64,000 bases of DNA, taken from Puccinia triticina (Eukaryota > Basidiomycota > Pucciniomycetes > Pucciniales > Pucciniaceae). Both the position numbers and the translations under genes were made by a program. Shown here piece by piece: positions 22,104 to 33,820 of the stretch. The stretch lies in NCBI RefSeq assembly GCF_026914185.1, contig NC_070562.1, forward strand, positions 6,262,001-6,326,000, written 5' to 3'. Every line of letters begins with the position of its first letter. Position 1 is the stretch's first letter. Below the pieces are notes generated by a model. That model saw only the letters and a list, made by a program, of their open reading frames with translations, searched no databases and had not been told where the DNA came from.

Positions 22104-22804
22104 TAGTTATTCCGGTAAGCTAGAATTAATTTTGGAGCACTGTTTTCATTATCCAGAATATTGATTAACTTGAGAAGTTCTAAATCTTCACTATAGCTGA
22201 TTCTGACTTCTTCAAAGAATGTGTCGTCAATGTCACATACGTGAATTCCTAAAATAGGGAATACATCCTCATCCTCTGGATCATAGGCAGGATTGTCTGG
22301 AGTATCAGGCAAGGCCCATCTACTTAGTCCATCTGCATTAGTATGCTTAGCTCCTGCCCTATGGATAATGTTCATATGTCCTCTGTACTGTTGTATTGCA
22401 ATCTGCCATCTGAGCATGTGACGGTTGGGCGTCTTCATGTTCATGAAAGTCTTTACTGCTATACAATCCGTAACTACAATGATCTTACAACCTTCCAGGT
22501 AAAAATGTAGTTTCTCTAGAGCCCATACAAGACATAAGCATTCCATTTGACTGGCTCCATATCTCATTTCTGTCTTACAGACTTGTTGAGAAATGAACAA
22601 CACAGGTTTTTCTACAGGAATACCATCAATTATGAATTCCTGATGCAAAGCTGCTCCTATGCCTTCAAGGCAAGCATCTATGTACAGTATAAATGGCAAA
22701 GAGTAATCTGGTTGTGCTAGTACGGGAGCTGTAGTAATAAGCCTTTTTAGTTGCTCGTATTGCTCTACTCTCCCGTACGTCATCTCAAAGAAGACGTCTT
22801 TGCT
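22104..22804 (-). pseudogene. Element C RNase H
   Basis: RNase H motifs [35 protein letters not shown] and NADGLSRW are all present. An in-frame TGA at about 22804 (after SLYEL) cuts it from RT. Downstream the linker FPILGIHVCDIDDTFFEEV leads to the frame break before integrase. Confidence 0.87.
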
Positions 22805-23445
22805 TCATAACTCGTATAAACTTTTCAAGATGTTTGCAAATTTAGGGATATGTTGTCTGTAATAACTGCAAAATCCCAAAAATGACTGCATTTCTGTTAT
22901 TGTCTGCGGCATAGGTTTAAGCAGAACTGCGGCTACTCTGTTTTGATCTATAGCTAGAGATAATCCGGAGACTATATGACCTAAAGCCTTGAGCTCTTGA
23001 AAACCAAAGTTAAATTTCTTGATTGACATTTTCAGACCTGCTGTAATAGCTGTACGGAGGACCAATATTATTTTTTCTAAATGATCCTCCCAGTTTGTAG
23101 AATATATGATAATGTCATCTATGTATATCATCATCCAACTTTGTCTAATAAAGGATCCAAATATGGTGTCCCTCATACGCTGAAAGTGCGACGGAGCATT
23201 TTTTATACCAAATGGCATCCTTAAATATTCATAGACTCCTAGATGACAGATTATTCTCATAAATTTTCTGCTCTCTTCTTTAATGGGTATTTGATGGAAC
23301 CCTTTAAGAACATCCATTGTAGTGATGTATTCAGCTTTTGCCAAATTATGTAGTGAATGATCTATCCTTGGAATAGGATAATTGTCTGCCTTTGTGTAAT
23401 TATTAAGGGCTCTAAAATCTCCTACCATGCGGGATTTATCATTAT
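22805..23445 (-). pseudogene. Element C reverse transcriptase, main part
   Basis: RT blocks RMVGDFRALNNY, DVLKGFHQIPI, MPFGIKNAPSHFQRM, the catalytic MIYIDDIIIYS and [14 protein letters not shown] are present. The N-terminal end of RT lies beyond the CACTA-type insertion at 23446-24283. The His-Asn-Asp triplet at the junction is restored across it. Confidence 0.9.
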
Positions 23446-24283
23446 GCACTGCAAGAAAAACTCTAGAAACTGCTTGCAGTTGAGATGCAAGAGCTCAAGG
23501 CAAGCTATGCCTCATGCATGTATCAAGCACTGGTTGATTCCATGCACATTGCCTAATTTATGCAAGAGTGAGTCTAAGGTACAAAAACCTGAGTACAGGA
23601 GTTGATACCTGTGCAAATTCCCCTTTCATGTGGAAATTCCCCTTTCATTTGCACATACCCCTTTCATGTGTGTATATCCCTTTCATGTGCATGTATCCCT
23701 TTCACAATGTGTACATACCCCTTTCATCATGTTTTCATGACCCATTCATGTTTACACGTCCCCTTTGAGTTTTTTAAATCCCTTTCAATACCCCTTTCAT
23801 CATTCAGGTTTACATACCCCTTTGATGTTTACATATCCCTTTCATGTGCAAATACCTCTTACTGCACATACCCCTTTCATGCATGAATACCCCTTTCATG
23901 CATACATACCCCTTTCATCAGGTGTACATATCCCTTTTATGTGTTTATACACCTTCTCACATTCCCCTTTAATGCGTACATATTTCTTTCATCTGTACAT
24001 ATCCCTTTCATGTGTACATACCCTATTTATGTTATTCTGGCTGAATTCAATGGCACATGGAGTGTTTAATAAAAGAAAATAAAAGGGTGCTCAGGGGGAT
24101 GCTCATTTGCCTCAGCCTACTGCATGAGCACTTCAGCATGTTCAACATTGAAATGCTGAACAAGGTACACAGTGAAGGTGTGCCAGCACAGAATTTGGGT
24201 GCTTAACTCCAGCTTGAGCCAATCTTTGATTGAAGCTTGCTGCATCTCAACTGCAAGCAGTTTCTAGAGTTTTTCTTGCAGTG
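23446..24283. mobile_element. CACTA-type MITE with internal minisatellite
   Basis: The 838-bp element has 43-bp inverted ends beginning CACTGCAAGAAAAACTCTAG on both sides. A 3-bp duplication ATG lies at 23443-23445 and 24284-24286. The CAC terminus plus 3-bp duplication are hallmarks of the CACTA (CMC) superfamily. There is no coding capacity. It sits in the RT of element C, and removing it with one ATG restores the frame. A CACTA-type transposase fragment at 62486-64000 shows that such enzymes exist in this genome. Whether that family moved this element is unknown. Confidence 0.93.
23617..24020 (+). repeat. Minisatellite inside the CACTA-type MITE
   Basis: About twenty degenerate units of roughly 18-25 bp share the core CCCTTTCATGTGTACATA (variants TACCCCTTTCAT and ATCCCTTTCATG). 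They are confined to the transposon. Confidence 0.88.
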
Positions 24284-25214
24284 ATGCCAGGCTATAATTA
24301 CGGGCGTAGTTATTTCCACTTGTTTGTTGTGGCCTACTTTCCTCAAAACCTTAAATTCTAATAGTTCTTTGATGTGGATCTCCAAGGCTTCCCTAGACTT
24401 AGGGCTGGGAGGATAGGCAGCTCTCCTTAACGCAGGAGGGTAGGGGGGCTGACACGTGAGTTCTATTTCAATATCGTGTCCTGAGATATTCCCTATAGGT
24501 TCTTCCTTTGTGCAAAAAGCTTCTTCATGCTCAAAGCAGACTTTCAACACATCTGATTGTTGTTCTGCGGTTAAATTACTACTAATAGCAGCTTGAGACA
24601 TATAATTTTGACTGAACTTGGTCAGTTCTTTATTCTCATGGTTTTTCTCCAAAAGGGTTCTGAAAGCTGATATTACATATCTCAAACTTTTGTTTCCAAT
24701 CACCACCTATTGTGTAGTATCTATTTTTGCTTTGAATTACATCTATTCCATACAAGCAGAATGCATCATTTCCCATAATAAGATAATCACACACAGCATC
24801 TTCTAGGACTACAAATTTTACATGTAATCTCAAAGAACCTTTTGTATGCCGGAAAATAAGAGGTAACTTAACAATCCCTATTGGTTTAAGGGCTGAGTTA
24901 CAACTGCGAAATTTAGCTTTGGGCGTGGGGAGAAGGTTATTCTTCCAGTCAGGATAACAAGAGTCTAGTAAATTGGTACTAGTGCAAGAACAAAATGCTC
25001 CAATGTCTAAAAGAGCTCTGACTTCTCTCCCATCAAAGATAACTGTTGTATAGCTAGTTTTTCCCAGAGTATAACTCATGCCTTCCTCTGGCTTATTTGT
25101 CATTAGTTTGGCATCTGATACGTGCCCAACTCCCAGTGAAGAGTTCCATTTCTGTGGCAAATTGGAATCTCCTTGGATTACCGTGATATGTAATGGATCA
25201 CCAAGATCAGCCTG
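24284..25214 (-). pseudogene. Element C protease and protease-RT linker
   Basis: 24636-25160 encodes the protease: ALLDIGAFCSC at the place of the catalytic D-T/S-G, then YLIMGNDAFCLYG. Element D has the same DIG. Element A has DSG. A frameshift near 24640-24700 moves the linker (SKPREALEIHIKELLEF-like block and RKVGHNKQVEITTPVI) to another frame. It is preceded by a TGA at 25215. Confidence 0.8.
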
Positions 25215-26404
25215 TCATACATTGCATTTGGAATTGATTTCTGGTTCATCCAAGCAATCTCCAATTTCAGGCTCCATACTGACAATGTCAAATTGGGAGC
25301 CCGTATCAGATAGGTCAACTTCATCTGACTCTACTTCTATATTGTTGATGCGTTTACGGGGTTTAGGGCAATCAGGTCTCTTATGGCCTTTCTCTCCACA
25401 ATTATAACACTCAATACTAGTTGGTTTTCTAGTAGGCACTTCTTCATTCTTTCTTTCTACAGCCGTGTTTTCTCTAGGAGCTAGATTACGCCTTTCTTTG
25501 TACATTTTGGGTTTCTTGTCTAATTTCTTGGCCACAATAATTATTTCTATTGTGGCTACTAATTCAGACAAGTCTACGTCTGCATCTTTCAACCTGCACA
25601 TTACATCATGTTCTAAGTAATTAGGGCACTTTTTCAAGATTTTCTTAGTGACAAATTTCTGAGCTGGTTGGTTATAGATACAATCAATCCTTTTCTTCTG
25701 ACTCAGACACCATTTGTATGGATCATCTTTAGTAGGATCAAAGAAATCATTCTCATATGTGGCTAGCATTTTATCCTCCCAGACATCTGTACCAAACTGT
25801 TTGTGGATCAGTTTTTTCCACTCTTCCCAGCTTACTTTTGCAACTGATTTCTTTTTTCTGACAAACCAGTCTAAAGCTACGCCTTCAAATAACCTTGGCA
25901 ATCTGGAAGTTACTACTTCATCAGTAGCTTTGTAGCACTCAAGGAGATGATCTACATAGTCTATGAAGTGGATATGATCATATTTGCCTTCTCAAGAGAA
26001 TTTAGGCCATTCTTTCATTGGCGGCATCAGTTTGCATTTGGTCACTGGGTCTAAACTATTCAAGAAAGAAGTAGTCTGTCTTGGTTGTTCTTGGTAAGGT
26101 TGGGAATCACTGGCCGCGTTTGGGCGTGGCAACCTAGTTGGGTCCTCTTCTTTAGGAGGTAGAGACCTTTCTTGGTGTTGAAACACTCTGTTCCTGTTAT
26201 TTAGTAAAGGATTGTTAAACCTTACTTCTTCCGTCTGAGTAGATTTGGGGTTATGACTCAGGTGCGGGGGAGTCTGTATTCCAGCTACATTTTGTTTAAG
26301 AGTTTTTATCTCTTGTTTGAGAGAGCTGATTTGCTCCGCCGTGAAGATGTTGATTTTATTTACCATCTCCTTCATGTTATCTTCCTGATGACTCACTAAG
26401 TCTA
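25215..26404 (-). pseudogene. Element C gag capsid and zinc knuckle
   Basis: 25901-25215 encodes the capsid block (MPRLFEGVALDWFV, KLIHKQFGTDVWED, YENDFFDPTKDD) and a CCHC knuckle CYNCGEKGHKRPDC. 26408-25992 encodes the linker ahead of it, and a TGA at 25992 interrupts PKFS*EGKYDH. The TGA at 25215 separates protease. Gag would assemble the particle and bind RNA. Confidence 0.88.
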
Positions 26405-26900
26405 TCAAATTTGTAACTGAGCGGATTGATGGTCTTCACGCTCTCTGTTTTCTTTGATAACCTCAGTTTTCAAAGTAGACAGCATTTGGCTTTTAAAGTC
26501 TGCCATATCAATGTCAATATCCGTAAGTTTGTCTTGTAGACTTTGATTTGTACCAGCCATATTCTCAAGTCTTTTTGTTATCTCACTTGTTCTACTCTTA
26601 ATTTCTCCAATGTCTTGGCAAAACTCAGGGATTCTAACAAAATGTTCTTGAGACATTTCTATTGCACGACTAACAGCAGATTCAAGAGTGTTAATAATGG
26701 AAGTATGACATTCCACAATTTTTTTGTTTGTAAACTTATATTGATTACTAGAGATACTATGCAATGTAGACAAATTTCCATACAAGTTATCAAACATATG
26801 GAAAATAAAATCTCTATCAACTACATCTGGTTGTAGGCTTGTTCCAAGGTGTTCACTGCCTTCATGACTTGAGCCCATCTGCAGGGGTCTTTGCGGAGCT
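26405..26900 (-). pseudogene. Element C ORF2 N-terminal coiled-coil region
   Basis: Helical region with heptad-like spacing (FHMFDNLYGNLSTLHS to FKSQMLSTLKTEV). It opens in the -1 frame relative to ORF1, whose TAG is at 26823-26821. A stop at 26405 separates it from the next segment, in an overlapping frame. Confidence 0.75.
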
Positions 26901-27658
26901 GGTTGTTTTGATTGGTTGGAGGAGCTTTTTGTTTCTTCAAAGTCCTCGCTGGAGGGTCAATCTGTTTCTTCAACATCCAGGGTTTCCAACCCTCCGCGAA
27001 GGACTCTAACTCCTTTCAAGAGAGGAACTTCTGAGCCGCTTTTTGGCTCTCTTGAGCTACGCGTAGAGCGGCTTTGAGCTCCTCCGGAGATCCTTGAGCC
27101 TGGAGAGAGATGCATTTTCTCCAGTTGGCTCGGTGGACGTATACCAAATTCTGGATCATCTTGATCTGCTCCTCCTCCAGCTCTCTGGGAGTTTTTACCG
27201 GAGCTTTGGCTTTCAAGGTGCTCGGAGCTGGGTCCGTGTTCTTCTTGAACCGAAGCGGGACCTTGAAGTCTGCCGGATCTTCCTCCAACTGATCCTCCCA
27301 CGACAGATCCTTTGATGGCGGACCCTTTGCGGCTGACTCTTTTTGGAGTGGCAAGGGGTCCTTCAATGTCAGGTCTGGAAGAGCGGGTAGACATGTGTTA
27401 TTAGTGTTTTTGTTTTTTTGTGAAAGAAATGGACTAACTTTTGACTTCCGGTTTGGAGTTGCTGACGTCAATATCTGCTAGGTTCTTGGCGGGAGCTGGG
27501 TCTATTTCAGCTGCATAGAACGGAGAAATTGGTCAGTGATGCGGTTTTTATCTGCGAGTGATTTCGCAGGAGAGAGTTACTTACGGGTGTCTCTTGGGTG
27601 GCGTATAGTACCGGCAATGTAGTTTGGTTTAGGAGCTGGCACTATTTACAGGGGCGTG
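26821..27658 (-). pseudogene. Element C ORF1 (leader Gag)
   Basis: 27471-27016 encodes a basic, Pro/Lys-rich region and then a helical block (KTPRELEEEQIKMIQNLVYV to AAQKFLS). After a premature stop the same frame continues as a WKPWMLKKQ block to YNQM and TAG. The order (helix, a GWxPW motif, basic tail, stop) parallels ORF1 of element D. A stretch around 27472-27658 resembles intron sequence. Copia element E then splits off the first leader exon. Confidence 0.7.
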
Positions 27659-28019
27659 CGTTGAGCTAGAAAAACTGTGTTTCCTTTCTCTTTTCTTTTT
27701 CCTTTTTCTCTCTTTGTGCTTTCTACATGTCACATCTCTTTCTCCTCAATTTCACCAGTCATGTAGACTACCTGAGGCAGCAAGTGTGGAAGGAAACCTT
27801 CCTCATCCTTCCACACACCTCTCACTCAGCCCACCTCGTGCTCGCTGCCCTCAGGTAGAGTTCTCTCTTGTTTCATTTCTTTCTTTTCTTTCTCTTTCTC
27901 TCTCTTTGTTCTTTGTTTTTCTTCTCTCTCTGTTTGCTGATGAAATGAAATTATCCTTCCACACACCTCTCACTCGGCCCACCTCGTGCTTGCTGCCCTC
28001 AGGCCTGGTTCACTTCATC
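27659..28019 (+). repeat. Element E left LTR
   Basis: 361 bp against 215 bp for the right LTR. The extra 146 bp is an internal duplication: the CCTTCCACACACCTCTCACT block occurs twice, separated by a CT-rich stretch. Confidence 0.9.
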
Positions 28020-28031
28020 AGGTTATGAGCC
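28020..28031 (+). other. Element E primer-binding site
   Basis: GGTTATGAGCCC is complementary to the anticodon-arm region of initiator tRNA-Met, as known for copia half-tRNA priming. The identical site occurs in the TRIM at 5410. Confidence 0.9.
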
Positions 28032-28048
28032 CGCGCTAGGCTCCAACT

Positions 28049-29225
28049 TTGCACCCAACCAAGCACGTTAAATACCGGTCTCTTTCAAGTGACGTTTCTA
28101 ACAAGTGGACTACTAAAAAGGATCAAAGCAACCTTGTTGCCTCGGTTGTCGATATGTCCGACGATAAACAATCCTCAACCTCGGGCAAAGCTCCCGCATA
28201 CTTAGTCGGTGCAACGGTGAACATCAATCCCGATTCATCAGCTGCTCTCTCTCAGAAGTCAGCCGCTGCTCGTCTTCCCATTCTCACGGAACCCGGCCCA
28301 GATTCAAGCTTCCCGGACTGGGACCTTTTGATGACTTCCTACTTTGATGCCGTCAACATGGACTATGTCATCGAAAAACCAATGCCCGCGCAGCCGCCAG
28401 CCTCGTGGGCCGCAGACAACAAGACTATCTGCGCGATTCTTACACAAACCATCGTAGGCTCAAACTTGCTTATCGTTTGACCCTACAAGAAGAACGCCTA
28501 CGGCATGTGGCAGGCGCTTGTTTGATCTCATCTAGACTCCTCCACAGGCGGCAGAGTCTACTGGCTTTGCAAACTCCTCCTCACAAAAATGGAAGGCAAT
28601 GACCTTCTCTCGCACCTCAACACCATGGCGAAGGCGTACAACTGCCTCAACGCCCTCATCACTCCGGAAAAACCTCTCACTCCCTCCAATGTACACGCTG
28701 CGGCGCTCCTCAGCTCGATTCCGGACGACTGGATGGCATGCGTTTCTCATCTAATGAACCAAGATGGAGTGAAGTCCGAGTCAATCGTACTGGCTCTGAA
28801 AAACAAACACACCAGACAACAATCTCAAACTGATAATGTCCCCTCAGCCTCTTCAGCAAAAGCCGGACCTTGTCCCAACAAACGATCCGGCGATTGCACG
28901 AGAAAGCCCCTTCATTGCGACTTCTGCAACGTGGATGGCCACGATCTCAATCGCTGCCACAACACCCGCAAAATTCTGGCCAACATTAAAGCTAGCCAGA
29001 AGCCTCAAACCTCTCAATGGGACGATGGCGTGAAGAAAGGCTCTCAAAGTCAACCAGCAGCACGTGCTGGCCAAACCTCCGCAGCCACCCTTGGCCAATC
29101 CACCCACACATACGAGGAAGATGATGAGTTGGATTACTCTGGTTCTCAGATCAACGTTGTTGCTGGAAACGCGGTAGCCGCTCTATTGGCCTTCTCCGGC
29201 TCTTTCACGGCCGGCAATGCAAACC
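28049..29225 (+). pseudogene. Element E Gag
   Basis: One frame holds 28049-29380, with TGA codons at 28478-28480 and around 28519-28521. The capsid-like part includes FPDWDLLMTSYFDAVNMDYV and MWQALV. The zinc knuckle CDFCNVDGHDLNRC is intact (CX2CX4HX4C). It binds and packages the element RNA. The start was not resolved; ATG 28157 is another candidate. Confidence 0.85.
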
Positions 29226-30540
29226 TGGACTCAGGCTGTTCGATGTCAATGACACCGGATCTCAACACGTTGAAAATCCCAAGCCAGATCACACTCCCGT
29301 CCGCCTTGCCAATCACTCTGTGGTCGAAGCCACCCACAAAGGCACCACCAAACTTCCAATCAAAGGTGGAGTCAAGGTGAAAACTCTGGTATTCCCCTTG
29401 CTCCATGAACCTCTCCTCTCCATTGCCGCTATGTGCAATGCCGGAGTTACTGCGGTATTCACCAAGTCAGCCTGTGATCTCTACCGCTTGGATTCCACCC
29501 GCATCACCGGCACTCTATCCGGTCGTGGCTATTGCCGAGGGAACCTCTACTACCTGGCATCTGAGCCTGTGAGCTCTTATTCATCTGACTCAATTATCTC
29601 TCCACCCGTTGACAACTCCCTCCTTGCGTATCACTATTGTCTTTCGCACGTTGGTCTTAAACATCTCAAAGCCTTTCTGAAACGTCACAACATCAATCCT
29701 TTGACAATGAATGAGATAGAAGTCCAAAAATGCCCTATCTGTATCCAGTCAAAAATGCCGCGCAAGAACTTCAAATCCCGCTCCCTTCATCGCTCCTCAA
29801 CCCCAGGCGAGGTAATCCACTCTGATGTCTGCTCGTATGAAGTTGTTTCCCGTGAGGGGTATAAGTACTTCATTACTTTTATCAATGATTGTTCTAAATT
29901 CCTTCAAGTATTTCCTATGAAATTAAAAAGCGACTCGTTTGCATGTTTCAAAATGTTCTGCGCATTCTTTGAGAGAACCGGGTGCCACAAAATCCTTTCC
30001 TTACGCACGGACAATGGTGGAGAGTACATATCCAATCAATTTGCATCTTACCTGTCTTCCGCAGGAATCAAACACGAACCCGGTCCTCCTCACTCGCCGG
30101 AACTGAACGGAGTCGCTGAACGCACTAATCGGACAATCAGCAACCTGGTGAGGACCTCACTCCTTCAAGCTAAACTTCCGAAATCCTTCTGGGCCAATGC
30201 CCTACGGCACTTGGTCTTTTCATACAACTCGATCCCCTGCAACACTCCTCAAGGTTTCATGTCGCCATCCTCAATCATGCAAGAGCATGAAATTGACGTG
30301 AAACAAATGCATCCCTTTGGCTGCCTTGTTTGGTACAAGGTACCGGAGGCCAATCGCAAGAAGCTCGACCAAAAAGGGCGGGCCTCCGTTCTCCTCTCTT
30401 ACCTATCCGACGGCAACGGATTTCAACTGTGAGATCTCGAAAATTGCAAGGTTGTTAAGTCACGCGATGTTGTTTTTGTTGATTCTGCATTTCCATATGG
30501 AGCAAAACTAAACTCGCCCTCCAATCCAATCACAGTCGAA
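29226..30540 (+). pseudogene. Element E protease and integrase
   Basis: The protease has the DSG triad in NLDSGCSMSM at about 29228. A +2 frame change follows between 29320 and 29380. The integrase has HHCC (HYCLSHVGLKH, CPICIQSK) and catalytic D, D and E in IHSDVCSYEV, RTDNGGEYIS and PELNGVAERTNR. A TGA at 30430-30432 falls in FQL*DLENCK, probably from a Trp codon. The frame then continues. Confidence 0.88.
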
Positions 30541-31314
30541 ATGCCGTGGTCTCAGCTCGAGAAAGACCCGCCTTCCGACACACATGAACCCCTCAAGGTC
30601 ACTCCTCCAGAAAGCCAAGCAAACAACCCTTGCCCACCATCTCCCTCTGTTCCCTCGCATAACCCAAATCCCCCTCCTGCTCCACCTCCCACAGCCCAGG
30701 TTGCCACACCAGACCGTCCACCCTTGAATATTCCCCTTAAACCTCAATCCGACAGGCGGCTAACAGCCTCCACTCATGCCCTGGGTAATGCTCCTTGTTC
30801 CGCAGATACAATATCCTCCAACTCGGATTTTTCTCGGCAATCCCCTCTACCGTCCCCCTCGTTGCTGTCTCCAAATGACTTGGTTTCGCCGGACCTCACT
30901 TTCATATCCCTTCCTCCACTTTCCTCTTCTCTCTCTCCCTCTCCTCCTTGCATTCCCCCATCTCCTTCTCCCTCTCTTCCCCGCGTTTCCCCGTCTCCCT
31001 CTCCTCCCCCTCCTCATGTTTCCCCTTCTTCCTCTTCTCCCCCATCGGCAAGAGCTGCGCCACTGAAGCCTCCCTCGCCTCCTCCTCCCCAACGTTTGAT
31101 GAGAGAACACAAGGCACCGGAGCGCTATGGTCAGTGGTTGAAGAATGCGTTGACAGGTCCTGATGTTGACACACCAAAGACCTGGCGTCAACTCCTGAAA
31201 TCTCCGAATAAACATTGTTGGTTGAAGGCCGCCAAGGACGAATTCGCGTCCTTGTTGGGGATGCAGACCTGGAAGCTCGTACCACGTCCGGAAAAGAGGA
31301 GGATCATCAAATCT
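30541..31314 (+). pseudogene. Element E integrase-RT linker and start of RT
   Basis: A Pro/Ser-rich linker with very low complexity leads to the conserved RT entry (ALTGPDVDTPKTWRQ, AAKDEFASLLGMQTWKLV). It is cut at 31314 by an insertion between IIKS and KWVFKV. Confidence 0.85.
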
Positions 31315-32112
31315 GAAAGATTTCACACAACTAAGAGATACATTTCATAGTGAGATTGAGGTCTATCTGTCATACACAGAGACATGGAAGAAATTTGGGA
31401 AACCAGTTTTACCTAAGAGCGGATCGGTGGCCGACTCTGGTGTAGAGATGAGAAATAGATGTAAAAGGAATTGTGGACTGCAATGCAGCTTGAACCGCGC
31501 AAAGGTGGTTTAAGACGGATATGTCTGTAAACTAAAGAACACTGCAAAGTACGTCAGTGCTGTGACTTCCTGAAGGTGAAGCTGTGAATGAGAACATAAT
31601 CTCTTACAATGACTTGGTAGGCTATGTGTTTAACACTGGCCAATCCGAGCTATGAGGTTGCAGATGCTGCCAATATCTGCTATGTGTGCAGTCTAGCGTT
31701 CAGCTTCTGACAACCCTGGGTGGACTCTGCAGCGCAGGACTTACCTCCTTTAGAGGAGCTGGTGATCCTGTCGCTGAGGCTTGGACCGAGTCGGTCTTTG
31801 GCGTCGGAAGTTAGTAAGCTGTATCAGGAATTAAGATCCTGTCAGCATAACTATCCTAGCTGAGACGATCCCAGCATTCCTCCTTACCTTGAAGGTATTT
31901 GGGTCTGCTTGGGTTGCTTAGGCACTCCGTCAATTGGTGACGTGGCTGGAGGGGAAGGAGCAGAGGCTACAGCTAAAGCTTAGTCCTCTGCCTGGGAGTC
32001 ACATGCATATGCATGGACCTGAAGGTCGCGCGGGCTCACCTTGTCCCCTTGCGGTTTTAGGGTTGTGCTCCTTGCGCTTCCTCTGGTTTGGGTTTAAACC
32101 CGAATCCTGACA
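31315..32112. mobile_element. Unclassified 798-bp insertion in copia RT
   Basis: Removing it and one AAATCT (31309-31314 and 32113-32118) restores the copia frame across IIKS-KWVFKV. The ends lack inverted repeats, TG..CA termini and GT..AG. An A-box-like TGGCCGACTCTGG lies near 31429, and the right end is followed by AAAATCT. A SINE or a 5'-truncated non-LTR element would fit. It has no open frame of note. Confidence 0.7.
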
Positions 32113-33513
32113 AAATCTAAATGGGTCTTCAAGGTTAAACGACGACCCAACCAGACCATCCAGAAACTGAAGGCCCGCCTGGTTGCCATGGGCTATTCCC
32201 AGATCCAGGGGCTCGACTACAACGAGGTCTTTTCCCCTACGCTCCGTTTGGAAACACTCCTGCTAATATTCTCTCTCCTAGCAAGCCAAGGATGGAAAGG
32301 GCGCCAGGTTGACTTCAAGACTGCTTTTCTCAACGGCCACCTCCACAAACCCGTTTTTATGGAACAACCGCCGGGTTTCGAAGATCCTCAACATCCTGAT
32401 TGGGTATGTGAGGTCAGCCAATCTCTCTACGGACTGAAGCAATCCCCTCGACAGTGGAATCTGGAGCTACACAAAGCTCTCATCGAACTCGGCCTGACCA
32501 ACTCAAGATACGATCCAACCCTGTATTTCAAACTGAACGAGGGCAAGCTCGTTGGAGCCCTCACCACTCACGTAGACGACCTCGCTGTAGTCGGTGAACC
32601 CAGTTTTGTTGACTCCATCATCTCCTCTGTCGGCAAGCGATTCAAGATCGGCTCGGACGAAGAACTCAGTCACTTCCTATCTATGAAAATTACCCGGGAT
32701 GTACAAAACAAGCAACTATTTCCAAACCAGGCACATTACATATCCAAGCTGTGCAAGAGATTTCCGAACCGCCATCACACACCCGTGCCTACTCCGATGG
32801 ACTCAAACTTCAAGAACATTTGCCACCACTCATCCTACGATCCTGCTTCTTCAGGGCCCTATCCCCAATTGATAGGCTCCCTCCTATGGGTGTCACAATG
32901 CACCCGGCCCAACATATCCTTTGCGGTCAATCGTCTCTCCCAACATCTCCGCGATCCCTCCAACGCACACTGGCACGCCGGACTTTGTATACTCAACTAT
33001 CTAGCGTCAACCAAGGACCTGAAGCTTTGCCTGGGAGGAGACTTGATTCTCTCAGGGTACTCCGACTCCAATTGGGCCAAAGATCAAGACGACCAACACT
33101 CCACATCCGCATACACCTATCAAGTGGGCGACGGAGCAATTTCCTGGAAATCCCGCAAACAAGCAACAGTCTCGCTGTCAAGCACGGAAGCCGAGTACAA
33201 GGCCCTCTCCGACTCGTGCAAAGAGGGACTCTGGCTTCGTCATCTGCTCACCAAACTCGGCCTACGTCCCGACACTTCAATTCCCCTTCACGTCAACAAT
33301 GAAGGGGCAGAAGCCCTGGCAAAAAACCCGGAACATCACGCGCAGACGAAGCACATCCACGCACGCTATCACTTCATCAGGGAATGTGTGCAAGACAACC
33401 AGATCTCTCTCCTGCACATCTCCACCAAAGACATGTTAGCCAATATGCTAACCAAACCTCTTCCCTGCGTTGCTCTGGAAAAACATCGTCAAATGTTTGG
33501 TGTCGTGGCGTAA
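32113..33513 (+). pseudogene. Element E reverse transcriptase and RNase H
   Basis: The frame is open (441 codons from 32188), so this part decayed least. RT blocks: KARLVAMGYSQIQGLDYNEV, QVDFKTAFLNG, SLYGLKQSPRQWN and the catalytic THVDDLAVVG (HVDD in place of the usual YVDD). RNase H: GYSDSNWAKD, WKSRKQATVSLSSTEAEY and KHIHARYHFIRECV. It ends 80 bp before the polypurine tract. Confidence 0.92.
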
Positions 33514-33605
33514 CCATCAAAATTTTCTTTTCCCTTCTTATTTTCCTTCCCTTTCCTTTGTTCATTTCTCTTTGTTCTCTGTTCCATGTAGGTAGCAAGG
33601 GGTGG

Positions 33606-33820
33606 TGTTGAGCTAGAAAAACCGCTTTTTCCTTTCTCTTTTCTTTTTCCTTTTTCTCTCTTTGTGCTTTCTACATGTCACATCTCTTTCTCCTCCATTT
33701 CACCAGTCATGTAGACTACCTGAGGCAGCAAGTGTGGAGGGAAACCTTCCTCATCCTTCCACACACCTCTCACTCGGCCCACCTTGTGCTCGCTGCCCTC
33801 AGGCCTGGTTTACTTCATCA
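33606..33820 (+). repeat. Element E right LTR
   Basis: 215 bp, TGTTGAG to CTTCATCA, with pyrimidine-rich tracts. It is preceded by the polypurine tract at 33594-33605. Confidence 0.92.

Larger units (their letters stand above)
27659..33820 (+). mobile_element. Element E: Ty1/copia retrotransposon
   Basis: The LTRs are 27659-28019 and 33606-33820 (TGTTGAGCTAGAAAAAC to CTTCATCA; the left copy starts CG instead of TG). The primer site GGTTATGAGCCC is at 28020-28031 and the polypurine tract AGCAAGGGGTGG at 33594-33605. Domain order Gag, protease, integrase, RT, RNase H is diagnostic of copia. The flanks GCGTG and GCGCA could be a GCGCG duplication altered by one CpG transition on each side. It lies in the leader of element C in the opposite orientation. 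It is inactive through three TGA codons, a frameshift and a 798-bp insertion. Confidence 0.93.

Noticed and set aside
23617..24082. His/Phe/Pro-rich open frames
   Set aside because: Overlapping frames of the same minisatellite read in different phases.
30847..31326. Arg/Gly-rich protein on the minus strand
   Set aside because: It is the antisense shadow of the Pro/Ser-rich copia linker.
31315..32112. Spliceosomal intron in copia RT
   Set aside because: The ends are GA..AC, not GT..AG, and a 6-bp direct duplication flanks it, so it is an insertion.
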